Shown here: positions 50,875-63,615 of the stretch, one piece after another
Numbering within the stretch: the stretch's first letter is position 1
How the letters are laid out: every line of letters begins with the position of its first letter
NCBI RefSeq assembly: GCF_030253575.1
Contig: NC_080558.1
Location: 2,304,001-2,368,000 of the forward strand
DNA: 64,000 nucleotides
Direction of reading: 5' to 3'
Origin: Rhododendron vialii
Lineage: Eukaryota > Streptophyta > Magnoliopsida > Ericales > Ericaceae
Translations under genes and position numbers: made by a program
The notes under the pieces: generated by a model
What the model saw: only the letters and a program-made list of their open reading frames with translations
The model's database searches: none
Told to the model about the DNA's origin: nothing

Positions 50875-53149
50875 TCGAAAATGGTGGAGAAGGGAGCGAC
50901 CGGGCATAACAACTCTCCCCTGAGCATGACCCTAATGACTCCAAACCCGCGGCGGGCCCTAGAAAGGACCAAAGAACCATAGCAACTACCGCCTCACCAT
51001 GAATTATGGACCGCAACTGGGCTCACCATGAACTATCGTTAGTTCTCTTAAGAACGTCAGTTATGGAAGTGATTCAGTTAGAGAGAGCATAATGTGTAGT
51101 GATAGAAAGAAACCAAAAAAAAGCAATAGTCTCGCCCAATAAAAATCCCCAGCGAGAGCATAATTGTTTTGATTATGTGCAATTGTGCATATGTAGATTT
51201 GTGGTAATCTCGGACCAAGTTTTAAACCATTGTGGAGTATGGGACCACTCCAAATTATTCTCATTACGAGGAGGGAGATGTTAGGGGCAAATCAATTTGT
51301 TACACCTCAACCATACCCCACTAAAATACATGTGGATTCCTAGCATTTATTGTGAAATTTTCACACATGCATGTGAGACGGGTGTGATTGAGATGTGATA
51401 CATTGATGTGTCCCTAGCATTTCCCTTAAGAGGAGGCAATGAAAATCCCCTGTGGTATTACTATACTGTTTTGTCTTTCGATTTGTTTGTCTTACATTCA
51501 CCGGAAAAGTGATGGTGCTGCAAACCGACGAGATCAATTTTGGTCGGAGGCCAAGGGAAGAAGAAAAACCTGTTACTAAAAGAAAAGGGGAGAAGACGAA
51601 GGCGAGATTGTGTGTGACTTTGCCTCTTGGACAAATTTATTTTGTTCCTGTATCATAGCGGATCAAAGTTTATTTATTGTATGAATAACGCTCTCAAGGG
51701 ACGAAATAAATTATTCTGATCACCTATTAGATCCGAGTAGCCGAGTAAGCCTAGTAAGGGAACACAGTGCGGGAATGGCCAACAAAAAGATTGTGTGATG
51801 GGATTCAAAAGTTTTCGAACTCCGAAATTCCCAAAAACAATATTCACTAACAAGAGAGTGGGCCCCATGCTAAGTTAAGCTTGTCGCGTACGCGGGTGTG
51901 GCTACCTATTGTCTCAAACGGTGGTGGACTTCCGTTTTTGGGTTATCAGAACGTTATTGATGTGGCATGGCTCACAGATAGTTTATCCACAAATCTTTCT
52001 ATGATGGGCAATAGTCTTAATCAATTAGACTCTCAACCACTTTGGATCCATTGTTGGCCTTTTTTGGGCCCTTAGCAATGATCGAAACCATTTACTTTTT
52101 AGAACTCGTCGAGATCATTTTAGAACTTGCCCTTCTATAATTGATCATGTGGGGCACCACTTGCATGTTAAAAATGGCGTGGCCCTCCAAGGGCTTGGAA
52201 TAATTTACGGTAAAAAAGGGGAGGTTGGGCCTTTGTTGGAGTAGTTCAGATAGTGCTCCGGCCGGCCTTTATAGGTATCCTCATTGGGCTTGGACTGGTT
52301 AGCTCCCAAGTCAGTCTCGGATTTAGGTTACTCAGCCTTTTCATTCACCCAAAACATGGTCCATTGGAGCACTTAAAGCCCGCTGCTAACTCTTTGTTTC
52401 ACTAAGTTTTTTTTTGTTTTGTAGTTAAAAAAAAAATATCGCATTTGTTAGTTTTGCGCCTAATTTTTATGGATTATAGATTCATCTCAAAGAGAGAAAT
52501 AAAAAATTTTAAAAATTTACTTTTACTCAAATATTTTTGAAAATATCAAAGAAAAAGCCCCAAAAACAACTTAGCAAAAAAAAAAAAAAAACGAAGCCCC
52601 AAAAGCCGAGGTTTTATCTTAGATATTCTTAAAAATATTTGGGTAAAATTCATAATGTTTTACTATTCTGATTAGTCTTGACAAGACGAATAAATAATTC
52701 ACAAAAGTTACACACGAAACTAAGGCTCATGTTCTGCTCCCTGCATCGTCTGACGGGCTAGTGGTCCGATCAGTTCTTCGTGTAGGCTCTGGTGCAGTTT
52801 TATGGTTGTCCGGTGATGACTGCAGTTGGAGAAGGTTATGGCGCGGTGGTCGAGCTATGACAGCCATTATGGGGAGGGGGCGGCGATTCTTGTTGCTTGT
52901 GATAGGTTTTTTTAGTTAGGGTTTGACCCAATAGGTGTTCTGGGCTTGGCCCAATAAATTGTTTTTTGGTAGGCTTCTTGCCAATCTCGGAATTGTTTTC
53001 CATATCATAACAATTCCTCCGTTAATATGCTCTGTCTATATTTTGAAAATCTCATGCCATACTCCATCGTGACACGCATACTCTTTTCTTTTTTTAATAA
53101 CATGAACTTCGAGCTAATGATTTTAGGACTCTAAAATTCGGGGGAAATA

Positions 53150-53560
53150 GTGAGTAGAGAAAATCTGATCTTTTCCCCTTTTCAAAATCTGAAATCATGG
53201 CAAACAAAAATGGAATATTCTTCCATGAACGTTGGGCAAAATTCAGCAGCAAGGGAAACTCTTCTCAAATCTGTTCTATTGACTCTGCTGTGCTATGCTA
53301 TGTCCTGCTTTCAGCTTCCAAAAACGCTTACGAACCAAATATTAGTGGCGGTCTCAAATTTTTGGTGCGTTCCAAGGAAGGCGAGTGTAAGATTCATTGG
53401 GCAAAATGGGATAGTTTGAGCAAATGCAAAGGCCAAGGAGGTTTGGGCTTTTGTGATTTGGAGATTTTTAATAAGGCGCAATTAGCAAAGGAAGGATGGA
53501 AATGGAGCACTCATTATTCCGACAGATTTTCAAAGATATTTTCCTCGCAGCAGGAAAGGA
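53150..53560 (+). mobile_element. LINE reverse-transcriptase fragment
   Basis: Across two frames the plus strand encodes the end of a plant L1-type reverse transcriptase and the following region: AARETLLKSVLLTLLCYAMS, CFQLPKTLTNQIL, then KEGECKIHWAKWDSLSKCKG and GGLGFCDLEIFNKAQLAKEG. One frame change separates the halves. No polymerase core, ORF1 or poly-A tail was found, so it is a dead fragment. Confidence 0.85.
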
Positions 53561-54734
53561 GTCTATCTATCTGCCTAGCGTTGGTAGATTTCTCCAGCGT
53601 TAGCATGTAACTAATATACAAGCACTCTTGCCAAGCTAGGGGCAGTAGTAACGAGTTGGTAGCATAAAGGTCATAGAGCTAGATCCTGTCTCATTCTATT
53701 AGTTAATCAGTTGAGTAGATCTTGTACCATTTACAATGTACAAGACTTTTATGCACTTGAGTTTTGGCACCAACAAAAACGGTTTTGACATTATCATTTC
53801 CCTTTTTACAATGCATTGTGGTATAATCCATTGCGAGAATGAAGCTCCAACACATTTTTCGCCAAAATGCATAATCTTAAGATTAGGTAAAAAGCATTAA
53901 TCTTAATCCACAATGAAGTGATTGTTCCATTATGTTTCAATCTTTTTACTTTCATGACAGCCCAATGAATGGTTAGTAGTCCTCTGGTCCGGTCCCTTGT
54001 CCTCTAATGTGGTCCAATTTGGAACTCTTGCGGGTCCTAGCCATTCATATACAGTTTCCAATGAAAATATCTCCCTTTCGTTTTGATCAAAATTTTGACT
54101 CCGCTTCTGATAAAAAGCCAATTTACTGCCCCGAGTTCCAGTCTTAACTCTAAGCACTATCAACTGCAAGCTGGATGGAGATCATCTCTTTTGTGCCCAT
54201 GAGATTAATGAACCACCATAAACGCTCCTGTTCCTAATAAGCTGAACTAATTAGCGAACAAACCAGTAAAAAATGACCAGCTCAACGAACTCATTAAGTT
54301 CTTCGATACTTTCGGAAGTATTCCTTTCTACAACTATACACATCAAATTCCATTTTGTCCACAGGATTTTCAAGTAGTTTTAGGCTTTGTCTTGACCGAT
54401 CTTGAATCTGGATCATCTAGTACAATTGGGCTCAATAAGAGTCCAACTTTGAGTATTTAAACCGTTAATTGTGTAGAGCTTGTTAAACAATTATTTATCT
54501 ATGAAAAAAGAATCAAGTTAATTGTATAGCACCACAATATTGTAGAAAGAAGTTAGGTGATCAATAGTTAAAATCATACATTTTTGCTAAGGGAATGTAT
54601 AAATAAACTTGGAGCCAAATATTTAAGAGATTTGATCTCTTTATCTTTTTTATCTCACCAAGCGGTTGACTCACATCACCGTATACGCACCTCGACTTTG
54701 ATTATCCGCTTTTATGCTCGATTACAATTTAAGT
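53561..54734. other. Intergenic, nothing recognised
   Basis: AT-rich DNA after the LINE fragment. I see no gene, RNA gene or clear repeat. Confidence 0.4.
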
Positions 54735-55125
54735 AGACCCGAGGCCTCCAAGCAATTTTTATTTGCCAAGAGAAAATCAAACTGCGACTTCTGTCTACGT
54801 ACAATCCTGTCATTTGGAGATGACGAGTTGGCCACACCTGCCTGACGCATGATCTCTGCATTAAACAAAATTTCAGAATAGTCTTGAGTAGTTTTCATAG
54901 TTTAGCCCTTAACTAAGCCAATTGTACAAGATTACATTGTTCGGTTACACTGTCTATCTGTTTGTGAAAGTGGTACAAACATCCAACTCACATAATAAAG
55001 GAAAAAAATGGTATTGTACATGTACGCATATATTTTGAATTTCAGCTCAATAACAAAAAGGTGAGGAATAGAGCACTACACGTAGAAAAATATTGGCAAC
55101 AATTAATTCTAGATTTTTTTTTCTG
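54735..55125 (-). pseudogene. Inverted fragment of the ANP gene 3' end
   Basis: Read on the minus strand, 55125-54735 follows the last intron and last exon of the MAPKKK gene (32245-32680). It has the CAATATTTT.CTA.GTGTAGTG block, GTTGGATGTTTGTACCACTT, TTGGCTTAGTTAAGGGCTAA, an acceptor TGCAG, then AGATCATGCGTCAGGCAGGT and codons for KS..SPNDRIV.RQKSQFDF. Divergence is obvious, and the reading end of the exon is altered so the family's FLGK stop is lost. There is no kinase part. This is a partial, old, inverted duplicate, not a processed copy, because intron sequence is retained. Confidence 0.88.
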
Positions 55126-55427
55126 ACAAAAGTTAGAAATTGTATTGATGTAAGCCTAACGGCACTTACAATACGGAACTCGTTACAAATATCTTGGACA
55201 AAACCAAACTAATCATCTAACTGATTACTCCTACTATTCTCGTGAAATCAGAAAAATGGCAAGATGGGAAGTGAAAGTCTATTGTATGAAACGGGGTAGG
55301 AGAACCATGACTTGCTGATATTTACAAGATTTCCTATTGAACAAAACAAAAGTCACAAGTAACCCCCAAGTATCTCTTGCGTAAGTATCTATTGGGTCGA
55401 AATTCAACTCAACTCATAAAGAAAAAA

Positions 55428-58400
55428 TCAAGCACGCCTTTTACTCAAACGCCAAGAGTTGGGTTCATGGTATCTGTCATAAAGTGGTTCAATCCGTTCT
55501 TGACGCTTGCGCTTGCTCATTTTTGAGGGATCCGCCGCTCTAAAGAACCTTGGGGCAAGCTCCACAAGCCATTTGGGGTCAATAACTATCACTTCTCGCA
55601 AGTACTCCTTCGTAGTCATTACTAGCTCATGGTAGACAACCCAGTCCGGCTGTCTCTGAAACACAGAACTGCTGGGGTGTATGTACACTGGTTGGTTTTC
55701 AACTAGAGTTCTATAACCTTCTTGAGGATCCTTCCTTCCGGCATGGAAGAAAAACCCGGCAGTTATGGCCTTGCGAACTTTAGTAAAATTCTTCCCAGCA
55801 GAAACGACATCCAATTTATACCTGAAATAGGAAATCAGTGAGCAACATACCAACTACCAAGCATCTCAAGTTTAACAATGGGACATCTAGTACATGAATT
55901 AAAATTGCTTACGACATAGGAATCTCAAACTTAGTTGCTCAACTCCAGGTTACACAAATAAGATCATTTTACCTTTTCTTCAAGTAACCTAACATATGCA
56001 CTGCAAATGCATAGAACAAGTAGCAAGTTTACAGTCCCTTGCACGTGAACCACACATGCTTTAGTGCGTTATCACTAATCATGCACCGATCAAAAGCTTA
56101 CCAGTTTGTTGGTCCCACATAAAACATGAAACCAATTTTTCATAAGAGTTTATGCAAAAACAACAGTAGTGTTGTTCCTAGGTTGACTTTGCAATCTCAC
56201 TAGGTTTTATTTCCCTCCCTCCAGCCTTCTCTCACTCATGAAATTCTGTCATCTACCCCTGAGAGCTTATGGTCCACTCAATTCATGTGAAACTAAATAG
56301 TTACTTCTCTGAATCCCTTTCTATCCACTCATGTTGATTCTCAAATGGCAAGCAAAGTTGCACTTGAGCAAGGAACATAGAAAGTTGCTTTACATTTATG
56401 TCCACATACCAGCAACATAATCATCGGTTAGCTTGTATGCTAATGATCTTTGAGAGAGCCAAAGTAGGAAACACGAGACTAACAAGCATTTTCAATCAAG
56501 TGTTAGGATCATCACTTAAGAAGCAGGCAAGAGTCTAACCAGGACACAATCAATGATGAAATGAGGAAGAGTATTAAGAAATCTTTTATTCCAGTGGGAA
56601 CAATTTACAAAGTCATAAGAAAAGGAGCCTTTGTTTGACAATAGATACAGAATAAATCGACCAAACGAAGAAAAACTAGCCACGTAAGCACAGCTTGCTA
56701 GGTTTTTTTTATTTCCTCTCTGCTTATTACTACCAGCTACATAGGCTTGGTGTGGTTATTACTACCAGCAACACAATAGCACTAAGCCAAAACATAATCA
56801 GAAGCAGATGCAAATATACACATCTGTAACAGGTTCCTGCTAAGGTATTCTGAAGCTAAAATTGAGTAAACAAGGCAAAGACCAAAAGCAGTCAATAAAG
56901 AAAGAATTTAGCAAGGGTACTAAAAACAGAACCCCATCCAAAAGGCTAGAAGAAAAGTACCTGTCCATGATGGTGAGAAGCTGCTTACGGACATCCTGTG
57001 CCCTCCTCAAGGAACGAGACTGAACAAAATTCTCAAAACACCACGGACCCGAAAAGTTATTCGCCTTCCAAGCCTCGTACACAGCAAGTAATGTCAGATG
57101 ATCTCCCTCAGGCTGGAAAAACTTGGCTCTCTTTTGATCCGCCTGGGCTTGTTTCTCTCTCGGCCTGTAGAAGATGTTTCCGGTCTGAATCATCGCAATG
57201 ATTGTCAAAATCTCATCACTACACCCAAGATCTACACTGGCTAGTAGCATCTTAGACAACGGTGGGTCCAGTGGAAATTCCGCCATTTTCCTACCCAATT
57301 TAGTCAGAAGCCCCTCCTCGTCCAGAGCTCCAAGACTGTACAGCTGTTCCATGGCAGAAATGAGAGCTTGGGGAGAAGGCGGGTCCATGAAATCAAATGA
57401 TAGGAGATCATTTATCCCCATTGCTTTCATTGTAAGAGTAGTCATTCCAAGATTAATCCTTTGTATTTCTGGAACAGAGGCAGGAGACATTTCGTTATGA
57501 AAAGCGCTTTCGGTGTAAAGGCGATAACATTTTCCGGGGCCGGTTCGCCCAGCTCTGCCAGCTCGCTGTTTGGCTGATGCTTGTGAAATGGGAGTTATAA
57601 CCAGTGAATCAAGCCCTTGTTTCGGATTGTAAATATTTTGCTTCGCGAAACCGGGGTCAATCACATAAAATATGCCGTCAATTGTCAAAGAGGCTTCTGC
57701 AATATTGGTTGCCACGACCACTTTCCTCTTTCCAGCAGGAGCAGGTTCAAAGATCCTAGATTGCATTTCGCTTGGAAGCGCACTGTAAACCGGTAAAATA
57801 ACTAATTCAGGAACATTTTTTCCTAACCCTTTCATCCTCTCATAAAGACACTGGCATGCATGATCAATCTCCTCTTGACCGGTTAAGAAGAGGAGAATAT
57901 CACCCTCAGGTTCTGTCAAGTGGATTTGCATTACAGTGATAAGAGATGCATCAAGGTAGTCACTTTCTGGCTGTTTGGTATAGAGTATCTCCACGGGATA
58001 AGTTCTTCCAGGAATTGTGAAAATATTGCAGTTAAAGAAATACCCTGAAAATTTCTCAGCATCTAATGTTGCAGAAGTGACAATCAATCGAAGATCAGGC
58101 CTCCTCTTCACAAGTTGCTTCAGTAGTCCAAAAAGCACATCAGTGTGGATTGTCCTCTCATGAGCTTCATCAAGCATTACAACTGCATACTTTGATAAAT
58201 TCTCATCAATCAAAATCTCTCTCAGAAGCATACCGTCAGTCATATACTTAATCACGGTATCGGGTCCGGTACAATCCTCAAAACGAATGGCGTATCCAAC
58301 CTCCTCACCCAATCGGCAGCCGAATTCTTCAGCAACCCTTTTGGCCACCGACATTGCAGCTACCCTACGAGGCTGAGTGCACCCAATCTTTCCCTTGGTA

Positions 58401-59875
58401 GTGTACCCTGCCTCAGCTAGGTATTGCGTGACTTGTGTTGTTTTCCCTGAACCTGTCTCACCGATTACAACCAAAACCTGATTGTCACGCACAGCCTGAA
58501 TCAATTCATGCTTCAATTTGGCAATAGGCAAGCTCTCTCTCTGGTCCTGGATAGAAAGCTTTGATCTCTGACCAAACGTCAGGGATTTCCCGAAAGCATC
58601 CTTTTTCCATTCAGGCATGTCGTATGCCGATAAACCAACACCCCTGAGCTCTTGTGCTAGATGCCTCCCGCCTGTCTCCGGCATCGGGTCTTCCCATGGA
58701 CGGTTGAGATCTTTGGGAATAGAATCAAGCATTGTTCTCTGCTGCTGGTCCCTCACTTCTCTCCGCTCCTTTACGAGAGCAGACTGGAGGGCTGCTGCAC
58801 GACTCAAGGACCCTTCAGGATTCTTGAAAATCTTAACAGGTGACATGTCCACAGAGTACCGGCTTTGTCCTTGCAAAAAGGCTGGTTCATCTTCATTTAG
58901 CTCGATTTCAAGCTCTTCCTCAGCACCCTCTTCTCGATATACAGCACCTTCGCCTTCTTCATCGTACACGGGGTTCTCCCTTACACTCGTAATAACTCCT
59001 GCAGCCACCATCTGATTAGCTTCCCATAGCTCAGGTGAACTCATCCTCTTCAAGGGTCGGCGTGACGGAACAGGAACAGGAACATCTTCTTTATTGATTC
59101 TAATCCCAGAAAGACCTGTCATAGTCTTCGGCTCCTCACTATTTGATCCCAAAGGATTAGTCCTAAAAGCATAATCATCGCCCGACCTCTTTTTCAGCGG
59201 AAGTAGGTCTTCACCAGTATTTTGATCAACATCCTTCATCGAAAGACTCAACTTCTGGCCCGAAACAGATATCACTTTCACATGAACCTCCTGATTGCGT
59301 TTCACAACATCCTTCGCATTGCGAATCCTTCTTCCAGTTGCAATCTCGGAAACATGGACCAGACCCTCTTTACCCCTAAACTCACTAAGCTTAACAAAGC
59401 AACCCTTTTCCAAAACTGTCGACACTCTACCCTTGTACACCTGATACAGTTCGGGCCCGTCCGACCCATGCCTATCATTCCTTCTCCTCTCCCTCCTATC
59501 ATCATCCTTCGTTTCCGTCTCGATTTCCCTCTCTAGCTCCTTCACTCTCTTTCTACCATCACCAATCTTCCGACCTGGAAAACTCGATTTCTTGCTTTCT
59601 CCCTCGGATTCCTTGGCTGATTTCGACTTGGGATTGGGGGGGAAAATAGCATGAATAATAGTTAACAGCGTACGGACGAAATAGTCGGGCATTACGGCGC
59701 CGTGCTGCTTCAATTGGGCGGCGAAATCCTCGAGTTTTTCACAGTTCCGACCAATGTCGGTGATGAATTCGGCCAAAACCTTGTCCCTCAACCTTAGATT
59801 TGACTCGAGCTCCGTACATACCTTTGAGACCAATGAAAGGTACTCTAATTTCTTCAAACCCTTGCCTCCCTTCAT
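55428..59875 (-). CDS. DEAH5: DEAH-box splicing helicase, PRP22/DHX8 type
   Basis: An ATP-dependent RNA helicase that releases spliced mRNA from the spliceosome (yeast PRP22, human DHX8, Arabidopsis DEAH5). Two coding exons, 59875-56961 and 55821-55428, join in phase ([10 protein letters not shown]) to 1102 aa. The N-terminus [20 protein letters not shown] starts at the ATG at 59875. The GTG four codons upstream is not a credible start. Regions: an Arg/Glu-rich linker (about 110-140); an S1 RNA-binding domain (about 144-214, [20 protein letters not shown]); [10 protein letters not shown] (472-481); [12 protein letters not shown] (569-572); SATLDAEKF (601-609); [34 protein letters not shown]; helicase-associated and OB-fold regions to the C-terminus ...SWRLSKRRA. 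All helicase motifs are intact. The length is slightly below Arabidopsis (about 1168), mostly in the linker. Confidence 0.96.
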
Positions 59876-59887
59876 AACTAAACCCAC

Positions 59888-62279
59888 TGATGATTATTAG
59901 TGCAGCTAACTCAATTCAGATTTAGGTATACGTTCTCTATATGCAGGAATTGACGTATGATTGGATGCGAGAGAGAGAGAGAGAGTGTGTGTTTCGGAAC
60001 TTACCCGTAGAAGAGATCGAAACCCTAGAGTATGAATGAGTCTTTCCCACCCCGAGTTGGAATTATGAACGAAACCCAAGAGTTCGTCCAGCTCTTATAC
60101 GGAGCCGTGGTGAGGAAGTTTGATCCTGTTCGGTTTAGGAATGAACGATTTTATTTTTACTTGGGCACTACGCTTCTGGAAAAATAAATGGGCTTTTTTT
60201 TAATGTCAATTAGTGCCGGGCTTTGGAATATTATACTCCATATATTCATGTTTTAGAACTGAACATCGAACCAAATTGGACCGGTTTAATGGTATGGTTA
60301 CATATGTGTAATATGGTTCGGTTCATGGATTTCTACAGAACCGGTTCAATCCGGATCATATACAACCATTACTGAAGAAATTATTATTTTTATTTCTGTA
60401 GTCTCAAAATCGCACAAATGTATGTGCGAAAAAGTTGCATAAATTGTAACTAAAAAAGGTTGCGAAATCAACGGTTTCATCACCGAATAATATCTCCCTA
60501 TTCCTATAATCAACCATATGTCGTACAACTAATCCAATTTGTTTTATTTTATTGATCATAAATAATTAAGAACCAAGAATCAGGATAATACCTACACATA
60601 CATACGCATATATGTTTATATATCCCAACCATTCTTTGGGAGTACATGGTAAATTGTAGAAGGCCATGAAAAAATAATACATATATTGCCAAAAAATATT
60701 TGTGACAGAGAATATTTGGATACATGTCAAATCATCCTTGAATCTACAGATTAAACACCTTGCTGAGTACTTTTCTAATTTAAATTTTGAGTATGTCTTA
60801 AGCGCGAGGACATATAGACCCTAAAACTTTAGTTGATAAAAAGACTCTACTCTCTATATCCATCAATGGCTTGCAGAACGCACTGTCATCGAAGGGATTG
60901 TGCTCTTTACTCAATCAGGAACATTGCTTCATGCATAGCCTTCGGTATTTAATTTATAGTACGTGCTTTCTTGGAAAAGCACAGGCAAATTCGATCCCAA
61001 GCCTAGAATTCTTTTCTTCTTTGTGTCTGCTTTCAAGAATGTATTCATTTTGGAAAAACATAAAAAGGTTAAAATAACTAGGTTGTTCATCGTCAATAAA
61101 TTGACTCGATCATCTAACCCCAAGGTTTCGCCTTAGTCGTTGAGACCTGCGACTTAGGAGTTCACCTATATTAAGCTTTCAAATTTAAAACCTCACGGGT
61201 GCTATCAAATCTTTTGAGGCCAATTCAAAGTCTTCACACAAAATTTTGCTCTAACTTTAATTGAGACACCTGCAAGAAAGTGGTGAAATCGGCCCCCAAG
61301 ATTAGTCAAAGTGCATGTAAACTGACCCAAACACCTCAGTTATAAAAATAAAATAAAAATGTTACACTTACTCTTCTAAAACAAAATTGGTGTCTTTATA
61401 CAGGGTTAAACAAAAGTCACATGGACTGAGTTCTTTACAGTAATCCAACTGCAGCCCACGCCCTTCTTTATCCCTATGTCCTTCATTTCCTTCCTCACAA
61501 TGTTAGCTTCTTCTTACATGAATTAATTATAATCTGATTAGTTAAAAATTAAAGCAAAATCACAAGCATCGAACTGCTACAATCCAAACCATTAAATGGC
61601 AGAAGACATTCATAAACACAATATCAGGAAGGCGATCCTGTTATTAGGGTCGCCCAGACTTTTTCAAATATGGTGCCCTCAATCAACTCGTCTCATGGAG
61701 TTCATTGAGAAAGGGAGCAAGGAAAGGGACTCGCATGTTATTCAAGCAGCAAGAAACAATGAATAGTTGACTTCAGGTAACGTTTTACCATGAGAATTAT
61801 CAAACGTCTACCAACTGCGAAGTAAAAAATCCACTTGGCTCCTATTCCAAAGGTAAGGACGTGCAAACTGCGTCCTAGATAATTTCTTCTTGGTATTAAT
61901 GACATGTGAACTACCTCAGTAGAATCATGTTTTTGACTTGTGCTAGAGCAGAGTTTTCCCTGATAACTTTTGGGCTTGGTCGTAGAAAACTATAGGAATA
62001 AGATTATCAAGCACAGCAAATGGAGACAACTGATCAAGTCGCCACTCGCCATGCTTCACTTCTTTGAGCAGTCAAGAAGATGTATGTATATCCTCGGGGG
62101 GAAAAAGGACACAGAAATACAAAGCATATGCTAAGGGGGAATAACTTTTGAAGTCTAACAAAGCTAATCAAACGAAACAACTTGTGAGAGTGATACATAC
62201 ATGGACTTTCTGAAGTCAAAAAAGAGCAAAACCATTTCGTGGGGAGCTTGCAGGAGGTTTATTTGGAGTATGAATTTTG
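59888..62279. other. Intergenic between the helicase and PPR pseudogene
   Basis: 59888-60100 is the helicase 5' side, with a short GA/GT repeat at 59968-59993. 60240-60372 is a fragment with GGACCGGTTTAATGG and GAACCGGTTCAATCCGG, related to the element at 50293-50874. The rest, including the stretch where the PPR gene's C-terminus might be expected, shows no recognisable coding sequence. Confidence 0.5.
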
Positions 62280-63615
62280 AAACCTGATAAGTGAAAAAAG
62301 TACCTGCCAGAAGCTGCAAACACGTTCGAAAGCAATACATGGTTGCCAGAGTCATGTGGATCAAGTTCAAACAAGTTTTCAGCAGCAACCCTCCCCAGTT
62401 CTGGTTTCCCATAAACTCTACAAGCCCCAAGAAGTGCCCCCCAGATGGAATTCTCCTTATAAACTCATAGGCTTCCTCCACCTTCAATGCTTGCGCAAGC
62501 ATGTCCACAACACATGCATAATGCTCAATCCCCAGTTCGATCCCATACCTCCCTCTCATCAACTCAAATATCTCCATTCCCATTTTCACCCCGGCCCTAC
62601 TACATGCCGATAATACACAAGCGTCACATAATTGGGCCCCACCCCATGGATTCCACGTGTCATTTCTCGGAACAATTCCAGAGCCGTGTCCGCATGACCT
62701 TGGTGTGCCAATAGCCTAGCAATGCATTCCAGGTCACCGAATTTCTCTCACCTATCTCATGAAATGCGATCTCACAATCCTCTATGCTCCACATTTCCCA
62801 TACATGTCAACAAGTGCACTACCAACAAACACATTCTTTTCTCCACACGCTTTTACAGCAAGTGCATGGACTGACCTGCCCAATTCGAGCCCTGCAAGCC
62901 CAGCACAAGCGCTCAAAACACTAGAACCATATAATCCGTGGGCTCAATGCCTTCTGTCCTTGCCTTCACGAACACCAAACAAGCCTTCTCTTGCTCATCA
63001 TTCTACTCATAAGTAGCCACCATCGAACTCCACGAAACATTATTACGACTACTCATCCCACCAAAAACAACCTCAAAGCAACCCATCTCGTGACATTTCC
63101 CATAAAAGTCAATCCAACCGTTTGCAACCGAGACATCCGCCTCGTACCCATACCGAATCACAAACCCATCTGTCTCCCCAGTTTCAAATCCTCAGCATCC
63201 GAACACGCATTGAGAAACGCACAAAAGGTAATCGCGTCGCCCCCTCAACCACTTCGCCGAAACTCAATAAACATAGACACAGCACTATCAGGCCGCCCGT
63301 CAAGCACACAATTTGAAATACACGCATTCCACGTCGCAAGATTTCTGTGCGGCATTTCATCGAATGCCTTACAAGCATCATCTCTAAGCCCCGTCTTACA
63401 GTACATATCAAAGGCACTGCACCCAACAAACGCATCTACCATTTGCCCGTCTTTAATTGCCAACCCATGAAGCTATTGCCCGGTAACCGGCAACCGGAGA
63501 CAACAAGAGGATTTAAAAGCGACAGGGAGGGTGAAGTCGTTAGGGTTTATGCCGTCGCGGCACATGCTGGAGAAGTGGGATAGGGAGGGAGAAATGGCCA
63601 TTACGGACAGCACTG
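62280..63615 (-). pseudogene. PPR protein of the LOI1/MEF11 type, broken
   Basis: Minus-strand pieces in changed frames match, in order, the mitochondrial RNA-editing PPR protein LOI1/MEF11: GINPNDFTLPVAFKSSCCLR, LPVTGQ, LAIKDGQMVDAFVGCSAFDM, YCKTGLRDDACKAFDEMP, RNLATWNACISNCVLDGRPD, an ACAGLAGLELGRSVHALAVK-like run, FVGSALVDMYGKCG, then GIEHYACVVDMLAQALKVEE and an [13 protein letters not shown] end at a possible donor near 62300. Several frame changes and stops interrupt it. The E/DYW C-terminus is not found downstream. The N-terminal part is cut off at 63615 by an LTR retrotransposon. Ancestor identity is fairly sure, and the gene as written is dead. Confidence 0.82.

Larger units (their letters stand above)
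44598..53149. other. Gene-poor, transposon-rich interval
   Basis: No host gene was recognised in about 8.5 kb. It contains a GC-ended foldback MITE (44893-45250) and a half copy (48664-48866), a TAA/GAA microsatellite (45955-45998), a 42-base G run, a dead hAT transposase (46990-48125), two further palindromic elements (49204-49414, 49644-49763) and a hAT-like non-autonomous element (50293-50874). Between 51000 and 53149 I see only AT-rich DNA with short chance frames. Confidence 0.5.

Noticed and set aside
51452-51658. Small open frame with a basic C-terminus
   Set aside because: No similarity to a known family and no splice or codon support. Chance frame in AT-rich DNA.
57198-59536. Plus-strand open frames inside the helicase exon
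   Set aside because: They are antisense shadows of a long conserved coding exon, with no family resemblance.
59876-59887. Start of the helicase at 59887
   Set aside because: That codon is GTG. The family-like N-terminus begins at the ATG at 59875.
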